DNA from: Thermothielavioides terrestris NRRL 8126
Lineage: Eukaryota > Ascomycota > Sordariomycetes > Sordariales > Chaetomiaceae
Direction: 5' to 3'
Assembly: GCF_000226115.1 (NCBI RefSeq)
Contig: NC_016457.1
Span: 7,564,001 to 7,628,000 of the forward strand
DNA length: 64,000 nt
The notes beneath the pieces were generated by a model. That model saw only the letters and a program-made list of their open reading frames with translations. It was not told the DNA's origin and did no database searches. Below, piece by piece: positions 35,229-46,213 of this stretch. Position 1 is the first letter of the stretch; each line of letters opens with the position of its first letter. Position numbers and translations under genes: made by a program.

Positions 35229-37618
35229 CGTTCCGAGTGATATCCAGCGGCGCCGGGCGTCTAGTCGGGCGTGAATTGGGGGACAATAACGGCGGTAGCG
35301 GGGCTCTGCAAGAACACCACCGAGTTCAAGGACCAGCGGCGGCAAGGCAGCACCGTCATTTTTACTGATGGCGTCAACAGTTCGCCAGGCGAGCTCCTGC
35401 ATTCGCCGAGGCCACCTCCGTAGGGAGCCTGTAACGATATCACAAACGTTGTGGCCCCCGAGCACACATGTCTAGAAGAGTCTTTCATCAGTGAGTATTG
35501 GGACCTCGGGAGAAACGGAGGCCTTGCCATTGCCATGCTCGACTCCACAGAGGGCTGGTCAGATCCCAGGTCGTCCCAGGCCAGGCCAGAGAATTCACAT
35601 TGTTGCCGTTTGTGAGGGTTTGAGTGGCGTGTGTTCTGGCACACTTGATTCCCCACGGTTGAGGAAACGCGGCAATTTCGGAGGGCGCAGGCGGTATGCG
35701 GTGTTCCGTTGCAACAGCCTCGCAGAGGTGAGCACGCCCAAGCAGCACGTATGCCGACTTCACGAGCCGTTGCGGTTGGCTGCCAGCTACCGATGCAATG
35801 CGGGAGGCGGTCAGAGCAGCAGGGCAAGACCCAAGCAACCGGGCGGTTGACGAGCTCAATTTCCTTTTTCCTCAGTTGGCAACGTGTGGGGGTCGGGAAG
35901 GGTGAAGGGTCCCGTCTTGTGTACACGTTTGCTCCTTCCCGCTCCCATCACGGCGGTCAGGCGTCGGATCTGTGCATTGCCACAGTGAGTTTAAGTGACG
36001 ATGGCATGACTAAAATCGGCGACGGAACGAAAGAGCAAGCACGACCAGGTACCCCTACGAGTCACCTGGCCCATTGGGTCCCCAACCACGGGTGGCTTGC
36101 ACCTTCCACGGTTTACACCCGTGCCGTGCGCCGGAAGTTCTCGAAAGCCTCTGTCGGTTCTGGAAAATGCCGTCCGATGCGCACTTTTATCTACCCGGCG
36201 CTCGGGATCCGGGTACGACAGCATTGGTCGTGTCGTCATCTTGCTCGGCACACCACATTCTGCAGGCCTTGTGCTGTGAGACAAGACCCTCGTGGTCGAA
36301 CAAGCCCTATCCCGCGAATGTTTCCATGTATTTCATCCTTGGTACTTCCAGGTTGGTTCTCTTTTCCCGTGAGGACCCCCACGTGTCAGTCGGTCGTTGA
36401 GGCTTTGCATTTGCCGCCGTAGCCAACCGCAAAAAGAAAAGGGACCTTCAAGACCCCCTGCCTGCCCGCCACGCCCAGGCGACGGGGGGAGGGGGATCCA
36501 GCCCTCCAATGGCGCCTAACCCGGCTGGACGGTTCTTCACCCCTTGTTGGCAAGGTACCTTTGCTCGCCCGCCCTCCACGAGCCACGGTAACTGCCGAGT
36601 ACACGACGGCTGCAGTGACTCCCAGCCCCTGTCTAAGGAAACTAGTAGTGTATGTATATATACTACCTCGAGGTGGCGCGCCCGGGGCGCGGTTCCGGCT
36701 ACCGAGGCCGCCCAAGGCTGTAAATGGCGCTCTCCGACTTGTCACAGAGACACACCGATGCAGTAACTAACGTTGCGTGGCAACACCGCGGAGCGTATCA
36801 GATGAAAGGTGGCTGAAGCGCGGAAGCAGCAAAGACGAGCAGACACAGGGGAGGTAGCCAAGGTCCTGAGACACGGTGTCGGCTGCTTGCGCAACACCAC
36901 CTGCAAGGCTCCACAACGCACAACAGAGCCTTCTCCTCTCTCTCGAGAGGTCCACCCCGATGCCTGAAGGCTGGGCCGGCGATCATGCTGTGATGCTACC
37001 CAAAGGCAGCAGGGGTTGCTTTGGGCTCGATGCTCTGAGGTCATCCGGTGCTCGGAGGCGCCTCCCCAGCAGTCGATCCTCGCCGAGTCCCGCCCGTCCA
37101 TTCACGATAACCGTGTGTATGTGCGGAATACAACTCGTCATACTGGGGTCTGCGAGAACGTGTGACGATGAGACATCGTGCGGCTCACACCGAGGTCAAA
37201 TCCGGGTAGTTTCACTGCGTTGTGTGATGGCTGGTAGACAATGCCGCCGTGGCGATGGGGAAGGATCCAGGGCATCATTTCAAGTCGACTTTGCCGCTAG
37301 GCAACTCGGGGTGACTTCTCAGCGCAGAAACAGGCCAGATGACGTGAACAGAGTTGTATTGAAGCGAATGGTAGCCATTGACCCCATGCATCCCTAGGTA
37401 CCTGGTAGTTTTTGTCCCACAACGCCCAGAGACAGGGACTTCTATCTCTTTTGCCCATTCCCATCGCAGAACGCCCGAGATGTTCCCGCATGCCCCTTTT
37501 TCTCCATAAGCAAAAAAAATAAATAAACTAAAGTAAAAGTAAAGAACGGGGAGTGAGGGGCAGGAAGCCAAGCCAAGCCAAGCCAAGGACAACCTCACCC
37601 CCACTCAACCCGGTGTCG
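35229..37618. other. spacer, no gene recognised
   Basis: Promoter side of the tyrosinase and 3' side of the aldolase gene. Overlapping open frames, none with recognisable protein content. Confidence 0.4.
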
Positions 37619-38947
37619 TCATGAAAGCGACTTCTCCAGCAGGACCAGCTCCCGGAACCCCTCCTTCCAGCGGCGCGCCTGCTCGCCCGACGGCCGCGGC
37701 AGCGGGCTGCGCGCGTAGCCGCCGTAGCCCAGCCACCCTTGCAAGCCGGACTTGACGCCGACCACGCCGCCCTGGATCGCCGTCCAGTCGCCCCGCGCGA
37801 CCACCTCCTGCAGCGCCTGCGCCTCCGCCAGCCGCCCCTGCTCGTACAGCGCCATCGTGCGCACGCACGCCCGCGGCGCGATGTTCGCCAGCCCCGCCAG
37901 GATCCCGTGGCCCCCCGCCGCGAGCGACTGCACCGTGAAGTCGGCCGAGCCGGCCAGCACGAGGAAGTCCGGCTGAGTCGGGGGACTGGGGGTGGTGGTG
38001 GTAGTTGAAGTAGTAGTAGTAGTGGTCGTGGTGGTGGTGCTGGTGGGGGAGGTGGAGGACATCTTGCGTGTGGCGGCCACCACGCGGTTGAGCTTGCCCG
38101 TGTTGCCGCAGGTCAGCTTGACGCCGACGATGTTGGGGTGGGCGGCCAGGCGGATGATGGTGTCGGAGGAGAGGTCGAGGCCGTTGACGGCGCCGGGGTA
38201 GTTGTAGATGATCAGCGGGATGGGCGAGGCGTCGGCCACGGCGGTGAAGAAGGAGACGACGGTCTCGGACGAGGGCGCGAACAGCGGCGCGTAGTACGAC
38301 GGCGGCAGCACCAGCGCGTAGTCGCCGCCGGCCTCCCAGGCCTCGCGGCAGAGCTGGATGGTCTCGCGCGTGCTCTGCGAGCCGCAGCCGACGATGATGG
38401 GCATGTGCTCGAAGCCGGCCTCGTTGAGCGCCTTGCGCGTGGTGATGGTCACGAGCTGGCGCTCCTCATGGGTCAAGTGCACGGCCTCGCCGTTGGAGCC
38501 CTGCGTGGCCAGCCCGGCAACGCCGGCGCGGGCGAGGCGCACGGCGTGGCGCGCGATCGTCTCTGTGTCGACATCCTCGGTGGCCTCGTCGAAGAAGCAC
38601 AAGGTTGGCACGTAGACGCCGGGCACGAGTGGCCGGGCGACGTGTATGTCTGATGAAGACTCAGACGTGGTGCTGTAGGAGCTGCTGAGCGGAGAGTGAG
38701 GCTCCAACGCGTCGAGGCGGCCTGTCATCAGGCTCGACGTGACCACGGAGCGGTGTGGCATTCTGTTGAGACCAGCAGAGTAGCTGCTGCGTGGTGAGGG
38801 AGCATCGTTGTGAGGAGCCATGAGGCGAGGTGTGCCGGAGACGGCCGAGAAAGAGTAGTGATGGTTCGCTGAGCGGAAAGGACCAGCAGGACGGCGTAAG
38901 AGGTATGAGAGAGCTGATGATCGAGAAAGAAAGCCGAGCGAGAACAT
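37619..38947 (-). CDS. DapA-family class I aldolase/lyase with Thr-rich insertion, 442 aa
   Basis: Single exon. Residues about 1-40 are basic and Ser-rich without acidic residues, consistent with a mitochondrial presequence. After a Ser-rich linker the barrel starts at GVYVPTLCFFDEATEDVDTE. Family hallmarks are GSNGEAVHL (Gly150-Glu154, pyruvate binding), Tyr248 in IIYNYPG and Lys277 in IVGVKLTCGN, the Schiff-base lysine. Related fungal enzymes include 4-hydroxy-2-oxoglutarate aldolase and L-2-keto-3-deoxy-sugar aldolases. The substrate cannot be told from sequence. The protein is about 120 residues longer than the usual 300-330 because of the N-terminus and a Thr-rich insertion at about 297-324, encoded by an ACC/ACT microsatellite at 37985-38065. 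There is no GT donor in the insertion, so it is exonic. Confidence 0.88.
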   Translation of the reverse strand: MFSLGFLSRSSALSYLLRRPAGPFRSANHHYSFSAVSGTPRLMAPHNDAPSPRSSYSAGLNRMPHRSVVTSSLMTGRLDALEPHSPLSSSYSTTSESSSDIHVARPLVPGVYVPTLCFFDEATEDVDTETIARHAVRLARAGVAGLATQGSNGEAVHLTHEERQLVTITTRKALNEAGFEHMPIIVGCGSQSTRETIQLCREAWEAGGDYALVLPPSYYAPLFAPSSETVVSFFTAVADASPIPLIIYNYPGAVNGLDLSSDTIIRLAAHPNIVGVKLTCGNTGKLNRVVAATRKMSSTSPTSTTTTTTTTTTSTTTTTPSPPTQPDFLVLAGSADFTVQSLAAGGHGILAGLANIAPRACVRTMALYEQGRLAEAQALQEVVARGDWTAIQGGVVGVKSGLQGWLGYGGYARSPLPRPSGEQARRWKEGFRELVLLEKSLS

Positions 38948-40050
38948 CAGGATTTGAGGGGAGAGGATCAGAGTATTTGTATACGTGAAGACGGAGAAGG
39001 CAGAGCGGCGGGCGGACGGGGTGAAAAGGCAGTCGAATAAGTGAAGAGCAAGGGGGTGTCAGGGGGTCAGCTCAAGGAGCGGCATCGTGAAGGACAAGGA
39101 TCAAGCCTGGGTTGGCTCGATGATCAAAGTGTGTACTAGTGGATCTTTCTTTTTCTCTTCTTTCCGCCTTATTGCGCCCCCCTTGGGCCAGGTCTAGTGG
39201 CGTTTTGCTGAGACGAGAACCCGCTAGGGACTTGGGCCCAGGATGGAGTCGCTGACCAGCTCCAAACAACGGCGTGCCTTCAGAAGTACCGGCCATGTCA
39301 AGCTGAAGGAAGCTAGGGGTACAAAGTACCTAGGTAGCTACCTCGAAAGCACTAAGCTATAGAGCCGCAGAGAGACTGGCCGATGGCTCGTTGGGCGTGT
39401 ACATACGGAGTACATAGGGCTAGTTCCCGCGCCCAGCGGCCGTCGATGGCAGTGAAAGGGAGCAGTCATTGTCCTTGGGTGGTGCGAGTCTGTACCTGCG
39501 CACAGTGCGCGCGCCGGAGCCGCCCAGGCTGTCGAATCCGGGGGTGGCCCCTTGCCCGGCTTTGGGGGTGAGCAGGGATGGGTCCCAGGATCAAGAGGAT
39601 GCAGAGTGTGGGGGTTCGACATGGCTCCCCAGCAAGAAGCAGTTCCAGACTGCGTTAACCGGGAAGGGCAATGTATCCCCGGAAACCGGCTCGGCGCTCA
39701 GAAACGCCTTCCGCGGACTTGACGGTGCGTGCACAACCAACAGAGCGGCTTTTCACGCAGGGCGGTAGGGGGAGGAGCTGTGTGTCTTCCGCAAAAGCAG
39801 CGAGCGGCGCCAACGCGGCAATCAGCCTGGAGCCTCCCTGTGTGAGACGAAGAGAAGCGCGATTGGCGGGGCGTAGTGTAATGCTGCTTTGCCGGCCCTC
39901 CACAGTAAGGAGCTGATGGTCATTGCATGATCAGGTGCCCTCACTGCGTCGGCCGATGTTATACTGATACACATGTGGCAAGCTCCTTGGACTCTACGTA
40001 TGCCGTCGGCAGTGCAAAAACAGACTCGCTTGATTCCGAGACTGCCCTCA
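38948..40050. other. spacer, no gene recognised
   Basis: Promoter side of the aldolase gene, then spacer up to the left inverted arm of the transposon. No gene recognised. Confidence 0.4.
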
Positions 40051-40220
40051 TTGTCGTTTGTAAGCACCAGGTTAAAGTGGGTCCAAGTGCCTGCAACACA
40101 CCCCAATTTGAACAATAGTAGCCAACAGTGGGCAACCATCGCCATCGATCTTAAAGCTGTAGATACTGTAAAAAACGGCCCAAATAGCCATTTTCTAGTA
40201 TTTTTATATACTTGTTGATA
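40051..40220 (+). repeat. left inverted arm (170 bp)
   Basis: Starts TTGTCGTTTG and ends CTTGTTGATA. It matches 44979-45148 in inverted orientation. At 9 of 10 differing sites this copy carries the T or A allele, mostly toward the inner end. Confidence 0.88.
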
Positions 40221-40439
40221 GCTCTGCGGTTTATTCTAGCTTAGTTAGCCAGCGATCAATCGAATACTAGGCGCAATGCCGAATACTTACCCCTAAACCC
40301 CTACTTCCTAGCCACCGACTTATTCTTAGGCGTTCAGTATACTTTGATGGCTCACCACCATCTTCTGGCCTTCTTAAAGCTGTAGATGATGCCTTATTCG
40401 AAGGCACTATATAGAATTCTATAGTGTTACGCCCTCTAT

Positions 40440-43300
40440 ACCTCCTAGCGTTGCCTAGCCTACCTAGCCTGCCTAGCGACCTCCCAACTCTATCCTTAGA
40501 CGCCTAGGCGATCCACCGTGTATAATCCTTCGAACTCGCCCTCTTCGTACCCTAGTACGGTTCTCGATAGCGCCTTCGAAGCGTAGTTGCGCACCTATAT
40601 AACGGAGCAAGGCGCCTAAACCATCTCGCTACAGTGCCCGCCTAGCTCCCGAACCTCCCGGACCTCTCGAGCCCCCCGAGCTTGCCGCTAGCGCCGCCAA
40701 TCGGATTAAGATCGTCTTACGCTATATTGCCGAAGCCCTAGCCAATATAACGCCTATCGGTAATAAACGGATCAGGGTCGTCTCGCGCTATACCACTGAA
40801 GCTGCTACGTCTAAAGCTGCCGCTGCCCCCGTTGCCGAAGCCCTAGCCGATACAATGTCTATCGGTAATAAGAGGATTAGAGTCGTCTCGCACTATACTG
40901 CCAAAGCTACTACTACTATAGAACCGATCTAGCGTCGCTAGGCTTATAATATATCAAAGCTATAGAATAGAAGTGTATCCGCTACTCACTTATACTCCTA
41001 ATCGAAGCCTACCTTTTACTCGAAGTCCTAGGTATATTCGAAATTACGTTCTATATCCTAAGGGCGTTCGGATTACTAGCTATAACGCCTTCGATTACTG
41101 CCCTCTGAACTAATCGAAATACTTGATTTAGAAGAAGGTTTCGATATAGAGGAGGCTTTATAAGGCTACTTGTAAAAGGAGGATATTAATATCTATATAT
41201 ATAATGAGCTTTTATCTTCGCTACTATAGCTGTTATAACAGTTTAATATATTACGTCTATCGTATTAGCTTTCTCGATTGCTAAATGCCTTGCTACTATT
41301 AGTACTATCGTAGGCCTGAACTTGAGACTACTCTCGATCGCCTATACTAGATACCTCGCTGCCATTAATATAATTGTAGGCCTAAACCTAAGACCACTCC
41401 CAATCGCCTATACTAGATACCTCGCTACTAGCTTATATACTATATTCCCTTCGTCGTCGAGCCAACAATACGTTGATAGAATAGCCTACTCTACTAAGTG
41501 CAATTATCGTTAACATTACCTATACCACTATATTCTTCCTAAATATATTCTACTAGAGCCTTTAAATATTGCTACCGCTTCTATAGGAGCGGACCTATCG
41601 CTATAAAGTTCTAATAGAACATATTAAATAGGGCAATAAGGTTGACGATTTAGCTATTAGCAATAGTTTAGGCATAAAGATCAAAGATATTATATCCAGC
41701 TTATATAACGAAGTGGTTAGCAACGTTCAACAAAGTAGTATTGTATTAGACCTTAAGTATATAGCTACTTTTATAAGCGTAGTTGCCTATATAAGTACGA
41801 GAGCTAACCCAATAGTCTAGTCGAATTCGAAGAGGGTACGTTCTTCGTAAATACGCCTAATATATATTAGTGGTATCGACGAACTAATGAAGGTGCTATT
41901 GAGCCAACCTACAAAGGACTATTCTATTAATATTAAATACGAATTCGAACTAACCAATATACTATAAATAGTATCCCTAGTTGCTTCTATACCCTTACCT
42001 CCTATATCTACGCCTTCTTGCTAACTGTTCGATTATACTATTACAGTGCTAGCCAACACTAGTCGATCCGTATAGTCAACTAAACCGGCTATATCCGCTA
42101 GCGAGGGCTAGAGATTAGCAGCTAAGCGTAAGACGCCTACGAATACAATGTTATAAAAGGTAGAAGATTATAATACTTAAGAGTTAAACAAGGTATATTT
42201 CTATCTCCTAGTAGATAAATAGCGCTATAACCTAGGTATAGCCTATTAGAACTATTATAAAGATATAGATATATGGTTCTAGTTCTATTACTAGATGAAT
42301 AGCGATAGTACCTACTATCCTATCACTGTTTGGGAGATAGTAGAGTAGGCTACCTAGATCGAACGTTAGAAGGCTACTATTGATAGTGCCCTAGGTGCCC
42401 TAGTTAAGAAATAGATCGGTTCTACAAAGACTAAGGCTAATCAAGGCGTTTAAATAGGTCCTAATAGCGAGGTTATAACTAAGCGACTACTAGACGGAGG
42501 GATCTAGTTCATCAACAACGTTAATAGCAACAACTTAAACAATCCGAATAAGATGATAGCACCGCCTTACCTACCGCTATAGTTCTATAGTATACCGCTA
42601 TACTATCCTAGGTATTCGCTATATCCCCTAGCTCCCCCGACTATAGTAAGGAACGATATACCTAAGCTAGCTTAGCCAACTAGATTCCTAGCCCCTTATT
42701 CGAATATAGGTGCCCTTTGCCTAGGAAAGCCTCTATCTGTTGCCAACAATGTAAACCTATAGGAGATCATTCTACTACTATGTTCTTCGTTGCCGTCGCC
42801 TAAGCTAGAAGGAAAGGAACCCTCTAATATAGTCAATGACTTTATTAAGACCTTTGCTCGCTAATACAACTTATTAGGTCAAAAGGACGTAATAATAGCT
42901 CTCTACTAGGTTAGTAGGTCTCTATATATCGAGGGTAGGAGGGTTTACGACATTTGTCAGCTTCTAGATATATAGTTCTCTAACAACGGCTTCCTACAAT
43001 ACCTTGTCGCTATATTCTATAGCGCTACGAAAGGCTTTTTAAAGGAAGAAATAGAATTAGCTAGCTTTAATAGGAACTTAGCTCGCTAGACCTAATAGGC
43101 TATATAGAGCACTGAACACATTGTATAGCATACTAAGCAAGCTATATAGAGCGTAAAGCACGTTGTACAATATATTAAATACATTGTATAGAGCGCTAAG
43201 CAGGATAGTACGTTCTTCCTACGTTGTTATAATTATATAGCTAACGTTTGATCGTATACTAGTTTCTTCAATCATCGACTTGTCGATCGATTTACTATAC
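40440..43300 (+). pseudogene. accessory-protein relic of the inverted-repeat element (gag-like?)
   Basis: Plus-strand reading with many in-frame TAG/TAA. At 40690-40930 it is almost open and contains an internal duplication: AEALAN, then PIGNKRIRVVSRYT, and a second copy AEALADTMSIGNKRIRVVSH. Further along, 42840-43250 reads as a helical stretch DFIKTFAR...YNLLGQKDVIIALY then EGRRVYDICQLLDI. A repeated STEHIV/VKHVVQ-type region and RCYNY, possibly a damaged CCHC knuckle, follow. This resembles a retrotransposon gag or a capsid-like accessory protein, but no reverse transcriptase follows. I do not recognise the family. At 41290-41420 a segment of about 72 bp is tandemly repeated. Confidence 0.5.
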
Positions 43301-43489
43301 AATTCCCTCCTTAATACCTCGATCTGTTACGTACCTAGGTTTAGGCTACTAGATTTAGAAGAGTTGGCGCTAAGATACTAGGATAACATTATATAAAAGG
43401 AGAAAGATAGCTCGACAACGGCTTTATATATAGATAATGATAATAGCGAACTATAACTAGGAATCTATCTATAAGATATAGTGTTCAAC

Positions 43490-44620
43490 TAACGGTTCTA
43501 GTGCTCTGGAACTCCTAGAATTGCTCTAAATACATTGCTATATAATCTACCGCCTTGTCCTCCTTCTAGAACGGTATTATCGCCTTCTTAAAGTACCTAT
43601 ATACCGTTGGCAGGTTGTTACTAATAGTAGTATAGGCACTACGAAGGAACTCCTTAAAGTCTTCCTCTAAATGATCCTATAGAAGTATCTTCTAGTAGTT
43701 ACGACGGATATAAGCTTTCGTATTATAGAACATTGCCTTAATCAGATTCAAATCTAGCGAATATAGCGGTAAATACTATAGTAGAACACTAGCCTTCTAA
43801 CAAAGTTGTTTAACGGTATAGCTCCGATACTACGATACATTATCTATAATGAGAATGCTATAGTAGTCTAGGAATAGCCTTATCTTAGCTAGAACGTAGT
43901 CCTTAAGCTATACGAGGAAGCCTTTCTAATTGCTATAACCCTACTAGACCAATAGATTAAAAACGCTATCAACTGTAATTATAGGGAGGATATAGTAGCG
44001 TTTACCTCTCTTAACGACGTTGTCGACAATAGAAGTAACGCCTAGTAGCGCCTAGCTAATACGACGAACACTATCTCTTCGATTTAGGCCCGATTCGTCG
44101 TAGAATACGAATATCTTAGCGGTAAATATCGCGACTTTTCTAATATAATCGAGCTAGAGGATATAGTTCTATTATATACCTCTTTGTAAAGCAACCTTCT
44201 TCTTCTAATTGGCTATACAAAGATAATACGATATTATCAATAGAGATATAAATATATAGTATTCTTCGAGAAGGAAGGCCTATATTTTATCGAGGTAGAG
44301 GTCGAACTTACTTACAAGATAGTTAAAAAGCTTCTAGCAGATATAGTATATATATTAGCTAACCACTAGGAAGATCGTTAATAATACATCGGTATAGAAC
44401 GAACCTCTATAGCCTATAGCTATAGTATATAGGAGTTCTATAGCGTCTTAGGCTTTGGAAAAGGATCGTTGGTAAAGTCGAATATACGCCTATACCGATA
44501 TACCTATATTAGGCTAATGTCCACCTTACGTACAATGACCTATAGCGTTTCCCTAGTATATATTATAACGGCGATTAGGCGCCTCTAGCGGTCATTGATA
44601 TATCGAACTATAGTACCTAG
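43490..44620 (-). pseudogene. DDE_3-type (Tc1/mariner-like) transposase relic
   Basis: Minus-strand reading, broken by about ten stops. Recognisable blocks are VFYDESGLNRRDSVRR, the first Asp region around 44090-44105; VVKRGKRYYILPIITVDSV; SILIIDNVS, the second Asp around 43845; and LIKAMFYNTKAYIRRNY around 43735, where the usual third acidic residue (N-P-I-E-E-x-F) is Lys, as expected of a G-to-A change. This is the order of fungal DDE superfamily endonucleases of the Tc1/mariner type. Helix-turn-helix content upstream is too decayed to judge. It is inactive. Confidence 0.8.
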
Positions 44621-44679
44621 GCGCCCTGTCTCTAAGCAAGGAACCAGGGCGCATTACGTATATAGCAAGGCGGTCACTA

Positions 44680-44931
44680 GGGCGGTTCGAAGGCAGGTAC
44701 TTAGGCGGTTCATAGGCGGGCTCTAGGGCGGTTTATAGGCGGGCTCTGGGGCGGTTCGTAGGCGAGCTCCAGGGCGGTTCGTAGGCGAGCTCTGGGGCGG
44801 TTCGTAGGCGGGCTCCTAGGCAGTTCGAGGGCGGGCTCCAAGGCGGTTCGTAGGCGGGCTCCTGGGCAGTTCGAGGGCAGGCACTCGAGCAGTTCGAGGG
44901 CGGGTTCCTAGGCGGTTCGAAGGCGGGCTTC
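44680..44931. repeat. GC-rich 23-bp tandem array (about 11 units)
   Basis: Unit GGGCGGTTCGTAGGCGGGCT plus CTN, with variants (GGCAGTTCGAGGGCGGGCTC). It lies inside the right inverted arm and is GC-rich in contrast to the RIP-mutated interior. Confidence 0.85.
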
Positions 44932-44978
44932 GATAGCTGGGTTCAGGGGCTCGATGGTTGTGCTGACTAAGCTGCAGA

Positions 44979-45148
44979 TATCAACAAGTACGCAAAAACA
45001 CCAGAAAATGGCTATTTGGGCCGTTTTTTGCAGTATCTACAGCTTCAAGATCGATGGCGATGGTTGCCTACTGTTGGCTACTGTTGTTCAAATTGGGGTG
45101 TGTTGCAGGCACTTGGACCCACTTTAACCTGGTGCTTGCAAACGACAA
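44979..45148 (-). repeat. right inverted arm (170 bp)
   Basis: Inverted copy of 40051-40220; mostly carries the C/G alleles. Confidence 0.88.
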
Positions 45149-45594
45149 CAGCGTCGAAGTCGTTCTGGGCAAAGGGGCCGGACGTCGTCACTTCCACATC
45201 TGGTTTTACATACCTTGGCGCGGCAGGGGGGGGTGCCAAAATGATCTTGGTGACCATTTTGGAGTGTCAAAATGTTTTGCTAGAAACCAAGCTCACATAT
45301 ATTTTAGCAGCTAAAATATCTTCAAATAAAAATATTCTTTAACCACTAGGACCATTTTAACTTAAAGAGATACTTAAAGAGTAAGAAAATCCTACTTTTA
45401 AAATACTCTTTAACTAATAAAATTATTTTAACTTTAAATAAATCTTAAAAGATAAAAAAATCCTATATATTAAATTTATTTTTTAATAAATAAGATTCTT
45501 TTAATAAAGAAATATTTTAAATTAAAAAAGGTCTTATAATAGGAAGATAGTTTTATATTAAGAAGATAGTCTTAGATAGTTGTCTATATAAATA

Positions 45595-45790
45595 GAAAAA
45601 AAAATTATTTTTATTTTTTTTTTCTTTTTCTTTTTCTTTTTTTTTCTTTTTTTTTTCATAGTTATCTACTACTTCTACCTTATTTTAATTGAAAAAGCAG
45701 GACTCTATCTAGGATTTGAACTCAAGACCTCTACAATTTACAAGCTTACAGCTAGACCACTACGTCACTCTACGTCATTCTACGTCATTC
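45595..45790 (-). mobile_element. tRNA-derived SINE-like unit
   Basis: On the minus strand the head contains TAGTGGTCTAG (box A-like) and GAGTTCAAATCC (box B-like) with tRNA-like spacing, then about 45 bp of unique sequence. It ends in an A-rich tail made of A-runs broken by G (plus strand 45600-45657, T-rich with C). Head, body and A tail is the layout of a SINE. Confidence 0.6.
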
Positions 45791-45843
45791 TACAATTCGG
45801 ATTCTCTGGGCGAGCTGCATCATCTATATAGCTAGTACACGTA

Positions 45844-46213
45844 GGCAATCGGATGCCTAGGACCTACGCGAAAGCAATGCAAGCCCAGGACCTGCGCGTA
45901 GGCAATGCAAGCCCGGGACCTGCGTACAGGCAATCGGATGCCCGGGACCTGCGCGAAGGCAATGCAAGCCTGGGACCTACGCGTAGGCAATTGGATGCCC
46001 AGGACCCGCGCGAAAGCAATGCAAGCCCGAGACCTACGCGTAGGCAATGCAAGCCCGGAACCCGCGCGCAGGCAATCAGATGCCCAGGACCTGCGCGAAG
46101 GCAATGCAAGCCCGGGACCTGCGCGCAGGTAATCGGATGCCCGGGACCCGCGCGAAGGCAATGCAAGCCCGGGATTTACACGTAGGCAATCGGATGCCTG
46201 GGACCTACGCGCA
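45844..46213. repeat. 13-unit tandem array of two alternating 28/29-bp units
   Basis: Unit A is GGCAATGCAAGCCCGGGACC plus TGCGCGTA (28 bp). Unit B is GGCAATCGGATGCCCGGGAC plus CTGCGCGAA (29 bp). Order is B A A B A B A A B A B A B. The units abut without spacers. The array is GC-rich inside an AT-rich element. Confidence 0.85.

Larger units (their letters stand above)
40051..45148. mobile_element. 5.1-kb inverted-repeat DNA element, RIP-mutated, with DDE transposase relic and accessory frame
   Basis: A 170-bp sequence at 40051-40220 recurs inverted at 44979-45148, with 10 differences, all transitions. Between the arms is AT-rich DNA with dense TAG/TAA stops. The right third encodes, on the minus strand, a DDE-type transposase relic (43490-44620). 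The left two-thirds is read best on the plus strand and gives a relic accessory protein (about 40440-43300). Subterminal GC-rich 23-bp tandem repeats sit inside the right arm at 44680-44931. I see no TA or longer target duplication at the outer ends of the arms, so the true ends may differ slightly. Confidence 0.75.

Noticed and set aside
45844..46213. Possible CRISPR-like array
   Set aside because: Units abut with no variable spacers, and the genome is eukaryotic; it is a minisatellite.
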